Shown here piece after piece: positions 34,773-47,295 of a DNA stretch of 64,000 bases (position 1 is its first letter; every line of letters starts with the position of its first letter). The notes under the pieces were generated by a model that saw nothing but the letters and a program-made list of their open reading frames with translations, made no database searches and was not told the DNA's origin. Both the position numbers and the translations under genes were made by a program. This DNA is from Sabethes cyaneus. Taxonomy: Eukaryota; Arthropoda; Insecta; Diptera; Culicidae. The stretch lies in the NCBI RefSeq assembly GCF_943734655.1, contig NC_071353.1, positions 150,302,179-150,366,178 on the forward strand, given 5' to 3'.

Positions 34773-35460
34773 TGAGGTGCGTAATGAAGCCTCTTGTCCT
34801 TGTAGGGTTAAAATGCTGATACCATTAAGCACTGATAATAGACAGCTTGCTCACTCTATAACTATCACTGCTAAAAGAATGAAGTGCGGAATACAGAAAA
34901 AACACAGATTCAACGGATTCCGTGGTTCAAATGAACGAAGTGACTGTAAACGCACTCAAATCGAAGTTCAAGGCAGGTCATTGGTAATAAACATTACCTG
35001 TAATTCTAGTAATTTTAACTATGATTAAATGGTCATAGGTTGAGATAATTTCGCTTTCCCTATCCTTTCTTGAATCTAGCTTTCTCGTTTTTATTCCCGA
35101 TTCGAAGTTCGCAACTCAGTACCGTCCCATTTTTAAATTATTTTTTTTTAATCGTCTAGACTAATAAAAGTTTAAAGATGTTAAATCTATAGGAATAAGG
35201 TAAAAAGGATTAAAATAACATGAGGTCGGTTGAAGTACAAATTTTTACCATAACCTTCGGTAAACGCCAGAAAAAGCTTGTACCAGCAAAGCCTTCTACG
35301 ATTAAAGCCTACTGGTTAAATCTTTCCTATAGCCAAAGAGCCTGCAAAACTTTTCCCCCTTCCCAGTCACAAATCTGGTGATTGGTGGCTGGTGATGGTA
35401 CTTTGGTAATGGATGAATGTTTGCTATTTGCAGCTCAGAATTCGATATTAATTGAAATAG
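34773..35460. other. non-coding sequence with a dispersed repeat
   Basis: It opens with the segment related to 28,930-29,040. Nothing else is recognised. Confidence 0.45.
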
Positions 35461-37080
35461 CTCGGCTATGGATTCCGAACGCACACTGACCGTCCGTCCG
35501 AAATACCCTATGGAGATGCATCAAGCCCGTCTGCATCTTGCCCGACTGCGCTTACCGTTTGTGTCGTATTTTGCAATAAAACGCCCCCCGAATTCGGACG
35601 GAAACCGAAGAAATTCTAGCCGGCCCCCGGGGGACGGTTGGTGCCGGGTATGGTCCGAACAACGGAGCCGGTCAGAAAAACGGCAAGGTGTCAGACATCA
35701 CAAGGAAACTCACTCGCAAAAGGCATAAATTTTAATGAACAAAACATGCATTTCCAAAGTCAGCGGAGAAGATTTATACTACGGCTTTGCAAAAGGGACC
35801 GGACCCCGGACCGAACCGAACCGAACCGGGTTCAGGCTTATGTTCTGATGAACGGGATTCCGTTCTCGCTTGCCAAAAGCTGCGTCCTAGTCGTCCAGTT
35901 CCGCCGCAGGCGGTAAGAAGAAAGAGTCCGGCAATTTCGCAACCCGAACCCCCGGCCGGTCCAGTCCAGTCCAGTGCCGTCCAGCAGATGTCACTCGGAT
36001 CGGAGTGCCTGCTTGGTTTGCTTTGCTTTGCGAGAAACAATGCGCCGGCTTTCGTCCTTGTTCGCAGCCAGCCAGAATCTATCTAAACAAAAGCCAAGCG
36101 AAGAAAGGGCAAAGTGCGGCAGCATATCTCCGTAAATATATGTGTGTTCCTATAAACATCACCCATAATACGCCATCTATCTGGCCTTTTCGAGAAGATA
36201 GCGAAGCCTTCAACACTGTAGGGTACAGGAACGGAACGGAACGACCCGGAGAATACTCTGCTGGCTGGTGTGTGGTGGGTTGGGTTGGTATATTTTATCG
36301 TTGCTTTTTCCACAGGACGACGTTCAGACAAGTAGTGCCAAGTAGCTGCTTCTCGATTCTTAGTTGTCTTGTGTTCCGTGCCGATGTTGAAGTCGGTCGG
36401 AACCGTCGTCGGTCAGGTCCTGGAGGAACGTTACTGATACGCTTGCCGTTGGCGATGACAATGCTTCTTTGAATGAAACCGAACGGCCAACCGAACCGAC
36501 GACGTCGACGACGACGACGACGGTCGGGATCGGAAGAACCCATCTCGCTTTCTATGTTTCTCCCTGTCTCTCTCTCTCCCTAGCTGGCTCTGTGTGTATT
36601 AATATATGTGTGCCGGGCTCACTAATTGCACATTCTTGGCATAGTTTCCCGGCTGCAAACCTTCGTCCGTTCACCCACCCCAGTCTTCCGTTCGGCCAAA
36701 TCCAGTTCAGTGTATATCCTGCCGGGCATCCGCCGCCAGCCACCAGAGCGCCGGGCACGACAACAATATGTTTAGAAGCCGGCTGGTTTGCTCCGTGGTC
36801 GTGGTCCTACGTCGATTGGCGCTTGGCGAAAAGGACGACCCAAACGAAGAAGAAGGATGGTGCGTTGGGTTGGCGGAAACGGCCTTAGCCGTTCGGCTGC
36901 GCCGTTTACGAGAAAACTTTTGCCTGGCCTTTGCTGTGCGCTCCGGTGCTCCAGCAGCGGTCATCCTTTCGGGTGGCTGAGCTGAGCTTGTTGACGTTAT
37001 TGGATCGCACGATTCTTCTTCGATGCTTACAACCGTTGGTCGTTGGTCTGGGCCCTGGAACAGTGTCGTAGTTTGTTAGT
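35461..37080. other. GC-rich island (candidate promoter, UTR or enhancer)
   Basis: CpG-rich mixed sequence with (GAC)n at 36,500-36,523 and no degenerate repeat. Frames of 86-155 residues overlap on both strands and have no recognisable domains, so none is called. The change in composition at both edges is sharp. Confidence 0.4.
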
Positions 37081-37139
37081 AGTTTTTTGTTTTGATTTCG
37101 AAGATTTTCCATTGGTTTGAAATAAGATTTAACTTGTTC

Positions 37140-40100
37140 AAATTATCCGAACTGAACTGAAAACGGACCACACAAGAGAACGGAAAAGAAAACCAGAAAG
37201 TGACATGAAAGAAGGACATAGAGGAATAAGCGAAAATGAAATGATAGAAAAGGAGTTGGCAGGAATAAACAGAAAAGGAGTTACGAAAACGAAGAGAGGT
37301 AAAATCGGCATAGAAAAACCGAGAGAAAAAAGAAAACAGCGGACAGAAAAATAGAAAAACTAAAGACGATACAGAAAAAGAAAACGCGCGACAGAAAAGT
37401 TGGAAAAACGAGGGAGATGCCAGAGAAAACGAGGCACAGTACCAAAACAAAAAAGAATAGCAAGACAGTAGAACAGTAAAGAGTAAAACAAATAGAAATG
37501 GTCGAACGGGACTTAAAAAAACTTAATTTTTCCTTTTCTTTTCCTCCTTTTATACTCCGTTTTTTACTTTTAACAATTTTCTCTCTGGTCTGCCTAATTT
37601 TCTTAATCGTTTGTTCCTTTTCTCTCCTTTTTTCTTCTTTACTTTCCCCTTTTTCTGTCCTGTTTACCCCTCTTTTCTTCTCTCCCAATTACTTTTTTTC
37701 ACTTTTTTCTCTTTTTTAAGTCCCGTTTTCTGTTCCATTCTGTCCCCTCTTTTTTCCTTCGATTTGCTTTCTTTTCTTTTTCCAGTTTTTTTTTCTTTTT
37801 TGTTCGCGTTTTCATCTCTTTCTATTCCGTTCCTATTGAGAGTGCGACTGAGCTGAAAACGGACCACAAAATGGTACGGAAAAGAAAACCAAGAAAGTAA
37901 CATGAAAGAAGTACATAATAAGAGGAATAATGGAAAATGAAACAATAGAAAAGAAGTTAGGAGGGGAAAAATACAGAACGAGGCTGAAAATGACAAAAAA
38001 CGAAAACGAAGAGAGGTAAAATCGGCATAGAAAAACGAGAGAAAAATTGAAAAACTATAGATGGTACAGAAAAAGAAAAAGCGTGACAGAAAAGTTGGAA
38101 AAACGAGGGAGATGCCAGAGAAAACGAGGCACAGTACCAAAAGAAAAAAGAATAGCAAGGCAGTAAAACAGTAAAGAGTGAAACGAATATAGATGGTCAA
38201 ATGGGACATAAAATGAGAATGATGGATTAAAACATGGCAGAGAGGAAAAAATAGCAATAACTTTCCAAAGAACCAATGAAGAACCAATGATAAAACGAGA
38301 AAGAAAGAGTAAAAACAGGAAATAAAAAAACAGAAAGCGGAGAGCAAAGGGAAAAAGAGAACCTAAAAACAGAAGAGAAAAGAAGGGAAAAGAAGGACAA
38401 ACAGTTAAGAAGAACGAGAACAGAAAAGAGACAGAAAAGTGAAAACAATTGAAGAAACTGAACTAAAAGAATAGCAAGAGAGAAAAAGGAAACGAGTAAA
38501 ATGAGTAGAAGAAGTCAAACGAGATATACATAAATGTGATAGATATGGGACAGAAAAAGCAGAAAAAATAGTAATTTTCTAAAGAATCAATGAAAACGAG
38601 AAAGAAAAAGACGAAAAACAGATGATGAAGTTTGAAAAACGGAGAGCAAAAAGAAAAAAGACTAAACACATAATAAACATATCAGAAAAGGGAAACCAGA
38701 CTGAGAATGGCCAAGAACGAAAAGAAAAAACAGGAAAAACGATCTCAATAAAGAGAAAGAAGAAGAAGAGACAAAGAAAACAGCGGACAGAAAAAAGCAA
38801 AAATGAGAAATTGTGGGAAGACGGTACTGAAAAAGCAAAAAAAAGGTGGCAAAAAGATAGAGAAAACCAGGGAAAACAAGGGGAAACGAAACAGAAAACA
38901 AGTAAAACTAAAAGATAAAAGAAAAATGATAAGAGAGAAAAAAGAGTCTTGATAGAAGAAACGAGGAAAACAGGAATAATTGATCAAACGGCATATAAAA
39001 GGATGGGACAGAAGACTGAAGATTGGAATGAAAAACAATAATTTAAAACGGATGAGAAAACGAGAAAAAACAGCAGGTACAAAGGAAAACCGGAGAGCTA
39101 AATACAGAATATACGTGACAGAAAAGAAGGAAAAACACGAAACTAAAAACGAGAAAAAAGGAAATAGAGGTAGAAAAAAACGAAAAATGGAAAATGGGAA
39201 TTACCGTCTTCCCTTGAGAGAAAGAATAACAAAAAAAAAACAGTGAAACAGTGAGTGAAAAACAAGAAAAGGTGGGATGGAAAAAGAGAACTGCAATGAG
39301 ACACAAAAACAGAAAAAGACAAAAATATAAGAGATTTGCAATGAAAACGGAAGTCAAAAGCGAACGGAAAAAAAGCAAAACGTGATAGTAAAGGAGGACA
39401 TAATAAGAGGAAGAACCGAACAGACGGAAACGGATAAATTGAAACAAAACTGAAAATGACAAAAAATAAAAGAAAACCGAGGGGAAAAACGAGATGGAAA
39501 AAAGAGAAAACATGAAAATGCAAAAAACGAAAGAAGGAAAACGAGGCAAATAGTGATAATACGGTAAAGAAAAAGCAAAAAATGGTAGAGAACAAGACGA
39601 CCAATAAGGGCAAAAAATAGCAAAATTGAAAGAAAAATGGAACAAAATAAACAAAACGATACACCGAAATAGGAAAATCGGTACAACGAAAGCATAAACG
39701 ATGGAACTGGAATAAAAAGAAAAGAAAAAAGAAAGAAAAACGTGACAAAATAGGAGGTATAATGGAACATAAAAATAAGTAAGGAAGGAAAAAAGTAAAT
39801 GGGAGAAAAAAGACCCAAAAAGAGAAGACTGGACAGAAAAACAAAGTAAAGAAGAAAAGAAAAACGATAGAGAAAATGAAAATGTCAAAACACGAAATGA
39901 AAATCGGGGTAGAAAAAACAGCGGAAAAACTATCAGAAAGGGGAAAACAAAAAAACAAAACAGAACAGAAACTGAAAACAAGTGAAACTAAAAGAGAAAA
40001 CAATAGCAAGAGACGAGTTATAAATGAGATAAAAATAGGACAGAAAAAAATAGTAATTTTCCAAGAACCAATTAAAAGTATAGCACGGGAAAAAGAGGAA

Positions 40101-42380
40101 AACCAGGGGATAAAAAAGAAAAATCGGAGAGCAAAGGGACCCCAAAAACATAATAAACGTATCAGAAAAGGGAAACCAGAAGAGAAAATCGGACATATAA
40201 CGTGTAAAAAGTGGAAAAATAAGCAAAAAAGGGAAGAGAGAAGAAGAAACCGAAGGAAGAGAAAGAAAAACGATAAAGAAAATGAATAAAATGGACAGCA
40301 AAGGACTAAAAGCTAAATAGAAAAGAAGCAATAGAAAGAAACAAGAACAGAAAAAGAAGAACATTAAAAGAAAACAATAAAACAGATTACGAAAATAAGA
40401 GGCAAAACAGACAAGAATAAGATAATAAGAGAAAGAACGGAACAGACCAAATAAAGAAGAACTTTAAAAAGGAATAAAAAGGAAACAGCGGACAGAAAAA
40501 AACCAAAAATAAGAATAATAGTAGAATAACGATACAGAGAAAGAAAAAAACGTTAAAGAAAAAATGGGAAAATGAAGAGTAAATCAGAGAAAAACGGGAC
40601 AAGAAAGGGGAAACGAAACAGAAAACAAGTAGAGCTAAAATAAAAAAGAATAGCAAGAGAGAAAAATAACGGTCCCGATTGAGGACGAGGAAACGAAAAA
40701 AAACTGAAATTTAAATCGCATTTAAATGAAGAAAGATGAGACAAAAAACGAGAAAATAGGACCAAACCAGTATAAAACCAGTATTTTTGGATAGTAAGAT
40801 TTGGAAAACGGAAAACGGATGAGATAAAAAGGAAAACCGGAGAGTTTAAAACAAAAAAAATGACATAAAGAAGGGAAAATAGGGCATCCAGAAGATCTAG
40901 GAAAACCGGAACAGACGAAGACGAAAACCGAGAAGAAAGGAGATAAAAAGAGTTAGAAAAAAACCAAAACAGGAAAAAGAAAACTGAAAATACGGAAAAC
41001 GAGAAAGAAAATAGCAAAAAAAACGAGTGAAAAAAAAGGAATGGAAAAAGAAGACAGAAAGAAGAAACGAAAACAGAAAATGAAGAAATTTTAAAAATTT
41101 TCAATGAAAACGGAAGTCAAAAGGGAACGGAAAAGAAACCCCGAACATGACAGTAAAGGAGGACATAATTAGAGAGAGAACGGAACTGATTAAAACTAAT
41201 AAATTGCAAGAGAATTTAAAAGGGAAAAATAAACATAACCGAAAATGACCAAAAAAATCGAAAGAAAGACGGAAAAAGGAGGGAAAAATCGAGACGAAAT
41301 AAGAAGATAAAGAGGAAACAGTGGTCAGTAAAAAAGCAAAACAAAGACGGTACAGATAAAGCAAAAAAAAGAAAAGAATGACAGGAGAGAAAAGAAAACC
41401 TGATAGTAAAAAACGAGAGAAAGTGTTCAAAAAGGATATAAAAAAAGAAAAATGAGACAAAAAAAAGAAGAAAAAACTAATTTTCGAAGAAGCAAAGAAA
41501 AATGTAAAACAGAAGAGAAAAGGAGGAAGAACAGCATATAAAAAATTGCAAACCGGAGAGCTAAGAGAACCAAATACAGAATAAACGTGACGTGAAAAGA
41601 GAGACGGATCAGACGAAGATGATAAACGAGAAGGAAAGGATCGAGGATCGAGAATCGAGTTAGAAAAAGACGAAAACTGAAAAAAAAATCGGGAAGTGAT
41701 AAGATGGAAAACGAGAAAGAAAATAACAAAAAAACGATTTTTTGATTGATTGATAGAAAAAAAAAATGAGACACAAAGCAACAAAGCAAAACAACAAAAA
41801 TAGTACAAGAAAAAAGCTGGAATAAAAAGAAAAGAAAAGAGAAAGAGTAGTTAAGATGGGAAAAAGACAAAAAAGTCTGAAAATTACAAAAAAAATGGAA
41901 AGGAAATGGAAAAGAGAAAAAACGAGGGGATAATCGGGATAGAAGAGACAGAGGAAACAGCCGACAGAGAAAAGTATAAACGAGAGAAACGGGGGAAACG
42001 AAATAGAAAGAAACAATATTGAAAAGAAAAGAATAGCGAGAGAAAAAAAAAGCCCCCAATAGAGGAAACAAATCAAACGGGGAAAGGAGATGAAACAGAA
42101 TATAAAAGGAGAAAGATGGGATAATAAACGGAAAAATGGGACAGAAAAACGACAGAAAACAGGAATTTTCAAAAGAATCAAAGAAAAAGGTAAAACGGGA
42201 GAGAAAAAACGGGAAACCAGTAGTTAAAAAGGAAGGGAAAAAGTGAGCCAAAAACAGAATAAACGTGACAGAAAAGAAGGAAGAACGGGGCATCAAAAAG
42301 AGGTAAAACGGATCAGATGATGACCAAAAACAGTAAGGAAAGGATATAAAATGAGTTAGAAAAAAAACGACAACTTGCCA
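37140..42380. repeat. 5.2-kb purine-rich tract with higher-order duplication
   Basis: A/G-rich on the + strand, except for an inverted pyrimidine-rich piece at about 37,510-37,845. The sequence 37,146-37,510 (GAAAACGGACCACA to ATGGTCGAACGGGAC) is repeated at 37,852-38,208 with close similarity. The phrase AATGAAAACGGAAGTCAAAA recurs at 39,339 and 41,102. The 312- and 289-residue Phe-rich frames on the minus strand are not genes. Confidence 0.9.
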
Positions 42381-42555
42381 ATCATAGTTTTAAGTAAAAC
42401 TTCGTATCTAATTATGTGCCCATGTCCAATTTTATTTCAATTTTAAATTCTATTTTAAGTTAAATTGAAACTCTGATTTCTGGTATAAATTGAATTCCAA
42501 TTTCAGGCTTAATTTCAATGTTAAGTTCAATTTCGAGTTCAATAATTGGCCGTTT
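42381..42555. repeat. degenerate CAATTTCAATT-type block
   Basis: It follows the purine-rich tract through a junction (AGTAAAACTTCGTATCTAATT) shared with 59.7 kb. Confidence 0.75.
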
Positions 42556-42649
42556 TTCGTGATAAGTAATAATAGATTCACCATCTTATGATTACTCTAT
42601 TTTTCTAGGCCAAAATATTCTTATAAAATGTATCGGATGCCCCACCTTT

Positions 42650-44660
42650 TCGTTTATGTCTGACCACGCTAGTGGACCATCACCACCATTCACCACCCAC
42701 CACCCACCACCGGGGTTTCACCCCGTAATCGCTTACCCGGTCGGTCGGTCGGTCGGTCGAATCCGGCAGCAGCAAACAGCAGCAGCCGCATCCGCGCGAC
42801 CTCCTCCTTTCGAGGGCAACCGAACAACGGAATTCGCCACGATTATGGTGATGCTCTTATTATTATTCAGAAATTTTATTATTATCCTCCCGCCCTTCTT
42901 CTGCCGCTTCCGTGCCGGCGGCCCTTCTTGGAGAAAACCCCTTATCCGCTGTATGTATGTGAAGTTACAGCTAGGCTAGGGCTAAGCAACAGCGTCCTTT
43001 ATCATCGTCCCCAGGCAGCTGATCCTTTCCCATTGTTATCGCTTTTAATTTTGTGACCTTCTTCTCCGGTTCCACCACCACCATTCTTCCTGTCTGTCAC
43101 CAGACCATCCTATCGAATCGGATTATCGATATTATTCTCTAGCTTCATAAAGCGATTAGACTGAAAAATTTAACCTCACTCTTTCCTTCGACTAGAAGAT
43201 GTCAAAATATTGCTGCAGCAGCAGCAGCAATAACAACAGCAACAACAGGACACACAAGTTTTGCAATCGATTTTCGTCGCCTTCTAGACGGACGATGACG
43301 GCGACGACGACGCTTGCTATTTTCTTCTGTTTAGGAAGAAAGGAAGCAAGAGGTGTCAAAGAAAAGCTTTCCGCACATCCGTCCGGCGGAACACGGATCA
43401 AACTACACTACACGTCGTCGACGACGACGACGACGACGACAATCGACAAGCGTCGTATCGTAAATCATATTCTTTTCCGTCCGTTCGTCTGTCCGTCCGT
43501 TTCCGTCGTGTTGTTAATGGGCGATTTTTCCTCCTCCTGCTGATGTCAAGATGTGATGCAAATTGGCTTGCCATCTTTTTCTGGTGAAAACTGTGTGCGT
43601 GGAAGCTGTGCGGCTGCCAGCGGCAGGACGAATGACAATAAAAAAAAGAGTGGACCCATAATAAACGCCTGCTTTGATGAGGAGCTGCTGCTGCCGCCTT
43701 TCGAGGAGGGTGAATGAAGATGCTATCGTTAAAGGGCGACCACCCTTGCCTAAGCCTAGCTAAGCTAGGCAGGAAACGATGTGGGCTTATTAAATTTATT
43801 GCTCGGTAATAATTTGTCAGCAAGCAAGCAAGCAAGGATAACGTTCTGATCCTTTGTTCGACAACAGCCGCGCAGCGGCCGGAACGTTGATCCGTTGAGG
43901 TTATGATTCATTATTAAATTCTATATTAATTCACAGGAAGCTGTGAAGCGTAGCAAAAGGGGACACTATCTCTGCTGTCTATGCAGTTGGCAGTTTGCAC
44001 TACTTCACGTTCCGGCTCGTGTTGATACACGGACACGGACCGTTTTAGTACGACGACGGACGGACACGATTTGCCCATCAGTTTCGCACCCACGTTTCGC
44101 AGCCAATTAAAATAACCAAAATAGCCCAATAAATTCCCGTGTGTGTGTGTCTCTGTGTGCGCGCGAGCCCCGGAGATGACCGAGGTTTACGCGTGTCGTC
44201 CACCGGTACCGGTTCGGTTCGGTCGGAGGTCCGTCGAAATAATTTCACACTTGTTCGCGGCTTGTTGGACGGCGCGGCGCGCTGCAGCGCGCGTCATGGA
44301 TTGCTCGCATCGCAGCAACGCAACGTCAGGCTCTCGAGCCTCTCGACTCGAGCAAGCATCAGCCCGTCAGCGTAGCGTCGTCCGAGCCAAGCAAAGCCGG
44401 GCATCCATCGTCAATAATTGACAATAATTATCTGCACGGACGTTCACGGCGCGCGGCAGCGGCGATCCGACGGCTCGTGCTACCGGGCGGGCCAGGCCGG
44501 ACATTGCGACGATGAAAACGTGTGCGTCTAGTTTTTGCCGCTGGTCCGCTCAGCGAGGATCCTTGCTGGTGCTGCTACTGCTGCTGCTGCTGCAGCAAGG
44601 TACGATGATAAAGAGAAAACAGGCTGCGTTTTTTGACTGAATGAACGAAGGTACGTACGA
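42650..44660. other. GC-rich, CpG-rich island (candidate promoter region)
   Basis: Sharp composition change. Simple repeats include (CCACCA)n at 42,683-42,712, (GGTC)n at 42,740-42,760, (CAG)n at 43,213-43,230, (GAC)n at 43,417-43,440 and (GT)n at 44,140-44,150. One TTGTCAGCA lies at 43,814. The possible leader-peptide exon lies at its 3' end (44,512-44,599). No other frame is convincing. Confidence 0.4.
44512..44599 (+). CDS. possible first coding exon with a signal-peptide-like leader
   Basis: An ATG at 44,512 opens a short frame that begins MKTCASSFCRWSAQRGS and continues into a run of leucines and a valine before QQ. This has the shape of a signal peptide: basic start, then a strongly hydrophobic core. 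A GT donor-like site (AAG then GTACGA) follows at 44,600, splitting a glycine codon. The frame closes at about 44,640 if unspliced. It lies at the 3' edge of a GC-rich, CpG-rich island (43.9-44.6 kb) that looks like promoter or 5' UTR sequence. Caution: most of the leucines come from a CTG repeat, so chance is a real alternative, and I could not find the next exon. sd itself has no signal peptide, so this would be a different gene. Confidence 0.3.
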
Positions 44661-46037
44661 GCACTGCTCGCCGAAATCGTCCGGAATGGTTGGGATGCTT
44701 GATATGACTCAATTTATGCTAAAAGTTGAGTGAAAGAATGAAACGGCGGTAAACAACGCGCAGTGTGTGGCGCGTTGAATACATGTGATTTTTTTCAACC
44801 GACTCTTGTTGATGGTTTTTAGAATTTAGAATGGTCGGTACTTGACATAATCCTTCACAAATTTTGATATCCGGAAAGAATTTTTTGTATACTGACTGCC
44901 AGTTTCGCAATTTTTAATATTCCTTTAGCAGGCTTCATTTGTTTTTTTTTGCTCAATATATGCTATGTTGACTACAGCGCCTCAGCGGAACAAAATGCGA
45001 AAAAATGGTGTATAGGGCAATAGTAGATTTAATTATTATCTACAATATTGTTGAAGAAAGGATAGTTTTATGTTTTGCATTTATCGTGCCATTTGATCAT
45101 TGAATCCGGATTAGGAATCAATAGTAACGCCAAAGTCCTTAATGGTCCACACTCGGCGTTCATAGCACTGTTCGATAAGAGTATTTGTTTCGCAAGGACT
45201 CACGTAGACGGCTAAAGGAAATCACGCAACATTTCGTAACGTTAATAAACATGCCATTTAGAGTACATCATCGTGTCGTCGGCGTACATAAACTTAGAGG
45301 AGCTCAAAATCAAAAAGTACATAAAAATTATATTGTTCATTTAAAACAAATTTCATATGTTGCTCTAGGGATCTAGGTCCACAGGCGGTCTTTCTCGTTG
45401 AAGGATTAAATCTTCAAAACTGAAAAACTTAAATGCAGTTTACTCAAATGGCCCATGAGATCCCGCAGTCATTTATACAGATTCTTACACATGAAGAGTG
45501 AATGTTGCAAAAACATTATAAGCCAGCTGCTACATTCTGCTACTACTCAAGAAATATCCCCTTAAAGTTTGCAATAAAAAAAGCAAACAATTTAAACAAC
45601 TTGAAAACCGGCCATTGTAGAGTTTCCACATATTTTACAAAAATTTGCAAATTTGCACTTTCTCTAACTTTGCAGAACATTTCATGCTTACAAGAGTAGA
45701 AATAAAACAGCTATGTGAAAAAAAACTAATATTAGGGGGTACCAGCAAGTTTCGCTCCGTAACTTTTTTCCCTTAAGAGGCAGCCAGTTTCTGTGTTCAG
45801 TGAAGCTGCTCAAAATAATATTATCTACAAATGTTTTTTACCAGTCGAAGGCATTAAGTTTGAAACTAAAAAGTTATTTTTTCTATCTATTGTGTTATCC
45901 CTTTAATCCCAAATTTTCTAATGCTATAAAAAAGTTTTTATAAAGCCATGAAACTTTGCGGAAGACATTAAGGTGATACCTTTAAAAGTTTCGTCACAAA
46001 TATCGATGTCCGTCTTCTTTTTAAACCGTCCCACTGT
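44661..46037. other. AT-rich non-coding sequence, no recognised feature
   Basis: No gene or repeat boundary could be supported before the palindrome. Confidence 0.4.
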
Positions 46038-47295
46038 GCACTGTGGGATGAAACCCAAATCTAGGTGGACAAAAGTAATTACGTTAAAACCGTTAGTCCT
46101 AGGCATATAGTATGTTCGGAGTAAACCTGTTATTTTAACTTCCGCATTTTTTGGTATATATGACATTAGGTGACCATCATAGCACTGACGAACTGACAAG
46201 ACACATAGAAGAAAATCATTTAAAAACCATCGTTCTACACAATTTGCTTGCACACTAGCACCCTCTGTTATGCATGTTGCGGAGTAGCTTGCATTTGCAG
46301 GGTTTTATGCTGTAGGGTTTTTACATTTGTATGGTTTTATACTGAAAACTCGAAGCAACAGCCGCGCCGCGGTGTGGCCATGTTGCGAAACATGCTTTTT
46401 TGAAAAATGAGTGGTTTTTGATTGGACGATGGGATTAACTTGAGTGTCTCGTCTGTTTGTCTGTGATCATAGTAAGCGAGTGCAAAATATAAACTTTTTT
46501 ATGGCTTAAGTTAGCTGAATAAAATGTTCAGTAAAGTTAAAGAACATTAAATTTTAAGTAACTTTGACAAAAAATAAAAGTTCTATCTCTTATGGTTGAT
46601 GGGCTGATCGTTTTCGCTTTTTTAATCTATTCTGTTTACGTAAAAATTGTGATTTTGGTAAGTAAACCGGTAATTTTTACTTCATTATTCAATACGGTCT
46701 AGCAAAAAAGGGCCGACCTGGACCAATGTGATCTCAATTAACTTCGGAGGCCAATATATTTTATACAAAATTTGATTTGCTGCTTTCGAGCAGTTTTTAC
46801 GTTATTGACATTTGAAAAAAACATATTTTTTTTAGAAAAAATGCCTGTAGCTTTGGAACCGAAGGTGATAGCAACTTGATTCCTTCAAACAAAATGTGCG
46901 TTTTCCATGCGTGTGAAAGTGCTCAGAAGACATGATTTGTGAGAAATAAACACGAAAGAAGATATAAAGAAAAAACGGATTTTTTAGGTCCACCCAGACC
47001 ATAAAACTTTGAATAGCTCCAGCCCATCAACCATAAGAGATATAACTTTCATTTTTTTGGCAAAGTTACTTAAAATTTAATGTTCTTTAACTTTGCTGAA
47101 CATTTTATTCAGCTAACTTAAGCCATAAAAAAGTTTATATTTTGCACTCGCTTGATGGTCACCCTAATGTCATATACACCAAAAAATGCGGAAGTTAAAA
47201 TAACAAATTTACTCCGAACGTACTATATACCTAAGACTAACGGTTTTAGCGTAATTACTTTTGTCCACCTAGATTTGGGTTTCATTCCACGGTGC
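46038..47295. mobile_element. long palindromic element (foldback or MITE)
   Basis: The left arm starts near GCACTGTGGGATGAAACCC and the right arm ends with the complementary GGGTTTCATTCCACGGTGC. Arms of roughly 280 bases match for most of their length, for example ACTTCCGCATTTTTTGG (46,138) against CCAAAAAATGCGGAAGT (47,181), and ATGGTTGATGGGCT against AGCCCATCAACCAT. The centre (46,610-47,015) is AT-rich. The left arm is interrupted by a 283-bp element at 46,183. Coding capacity is absent. Confidence 0.85.
46183..46465 (+). mobile_element. 283-bp inverted-repeat element with 7-bp target duplication (copy 2)
   Basis: Flanked by perfect ATCATAG (46,176-46,182 and 46,466-46,472). Terminal inverted repeats are CACTGACGAACTGACAAGAC and, from the other end, CACAGACAAACAGACGAGAC. 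It is the reverse complement of the copy at 20,459-20,738. It interrupts one arm of a palindrome; the other arm (near 47,150) gives an approximate uninterrupted site. Confidence 0.9.

Noticed and set aside
39043..40009. Long Phe/Ser/Leu-rich open frames (312 and 288 residues) on the minus strand, and similar ones at 6-584, 16,550-17,128, 18,499-19,221 and 41,427-42,296
   Set aside because: They are reads of pyrimidine-rich low-complexity DNA, which cannot contain the purine-dependent stop codons. Several frames are open at once and there is no domain or codon signature.
43213..43440. Coding polyglutamine or poly-aspartate tracts from (CAG)n and (GAC)n repeats
   Set aside because: They are short simple repeats in a GC island, with no supported frame around them.
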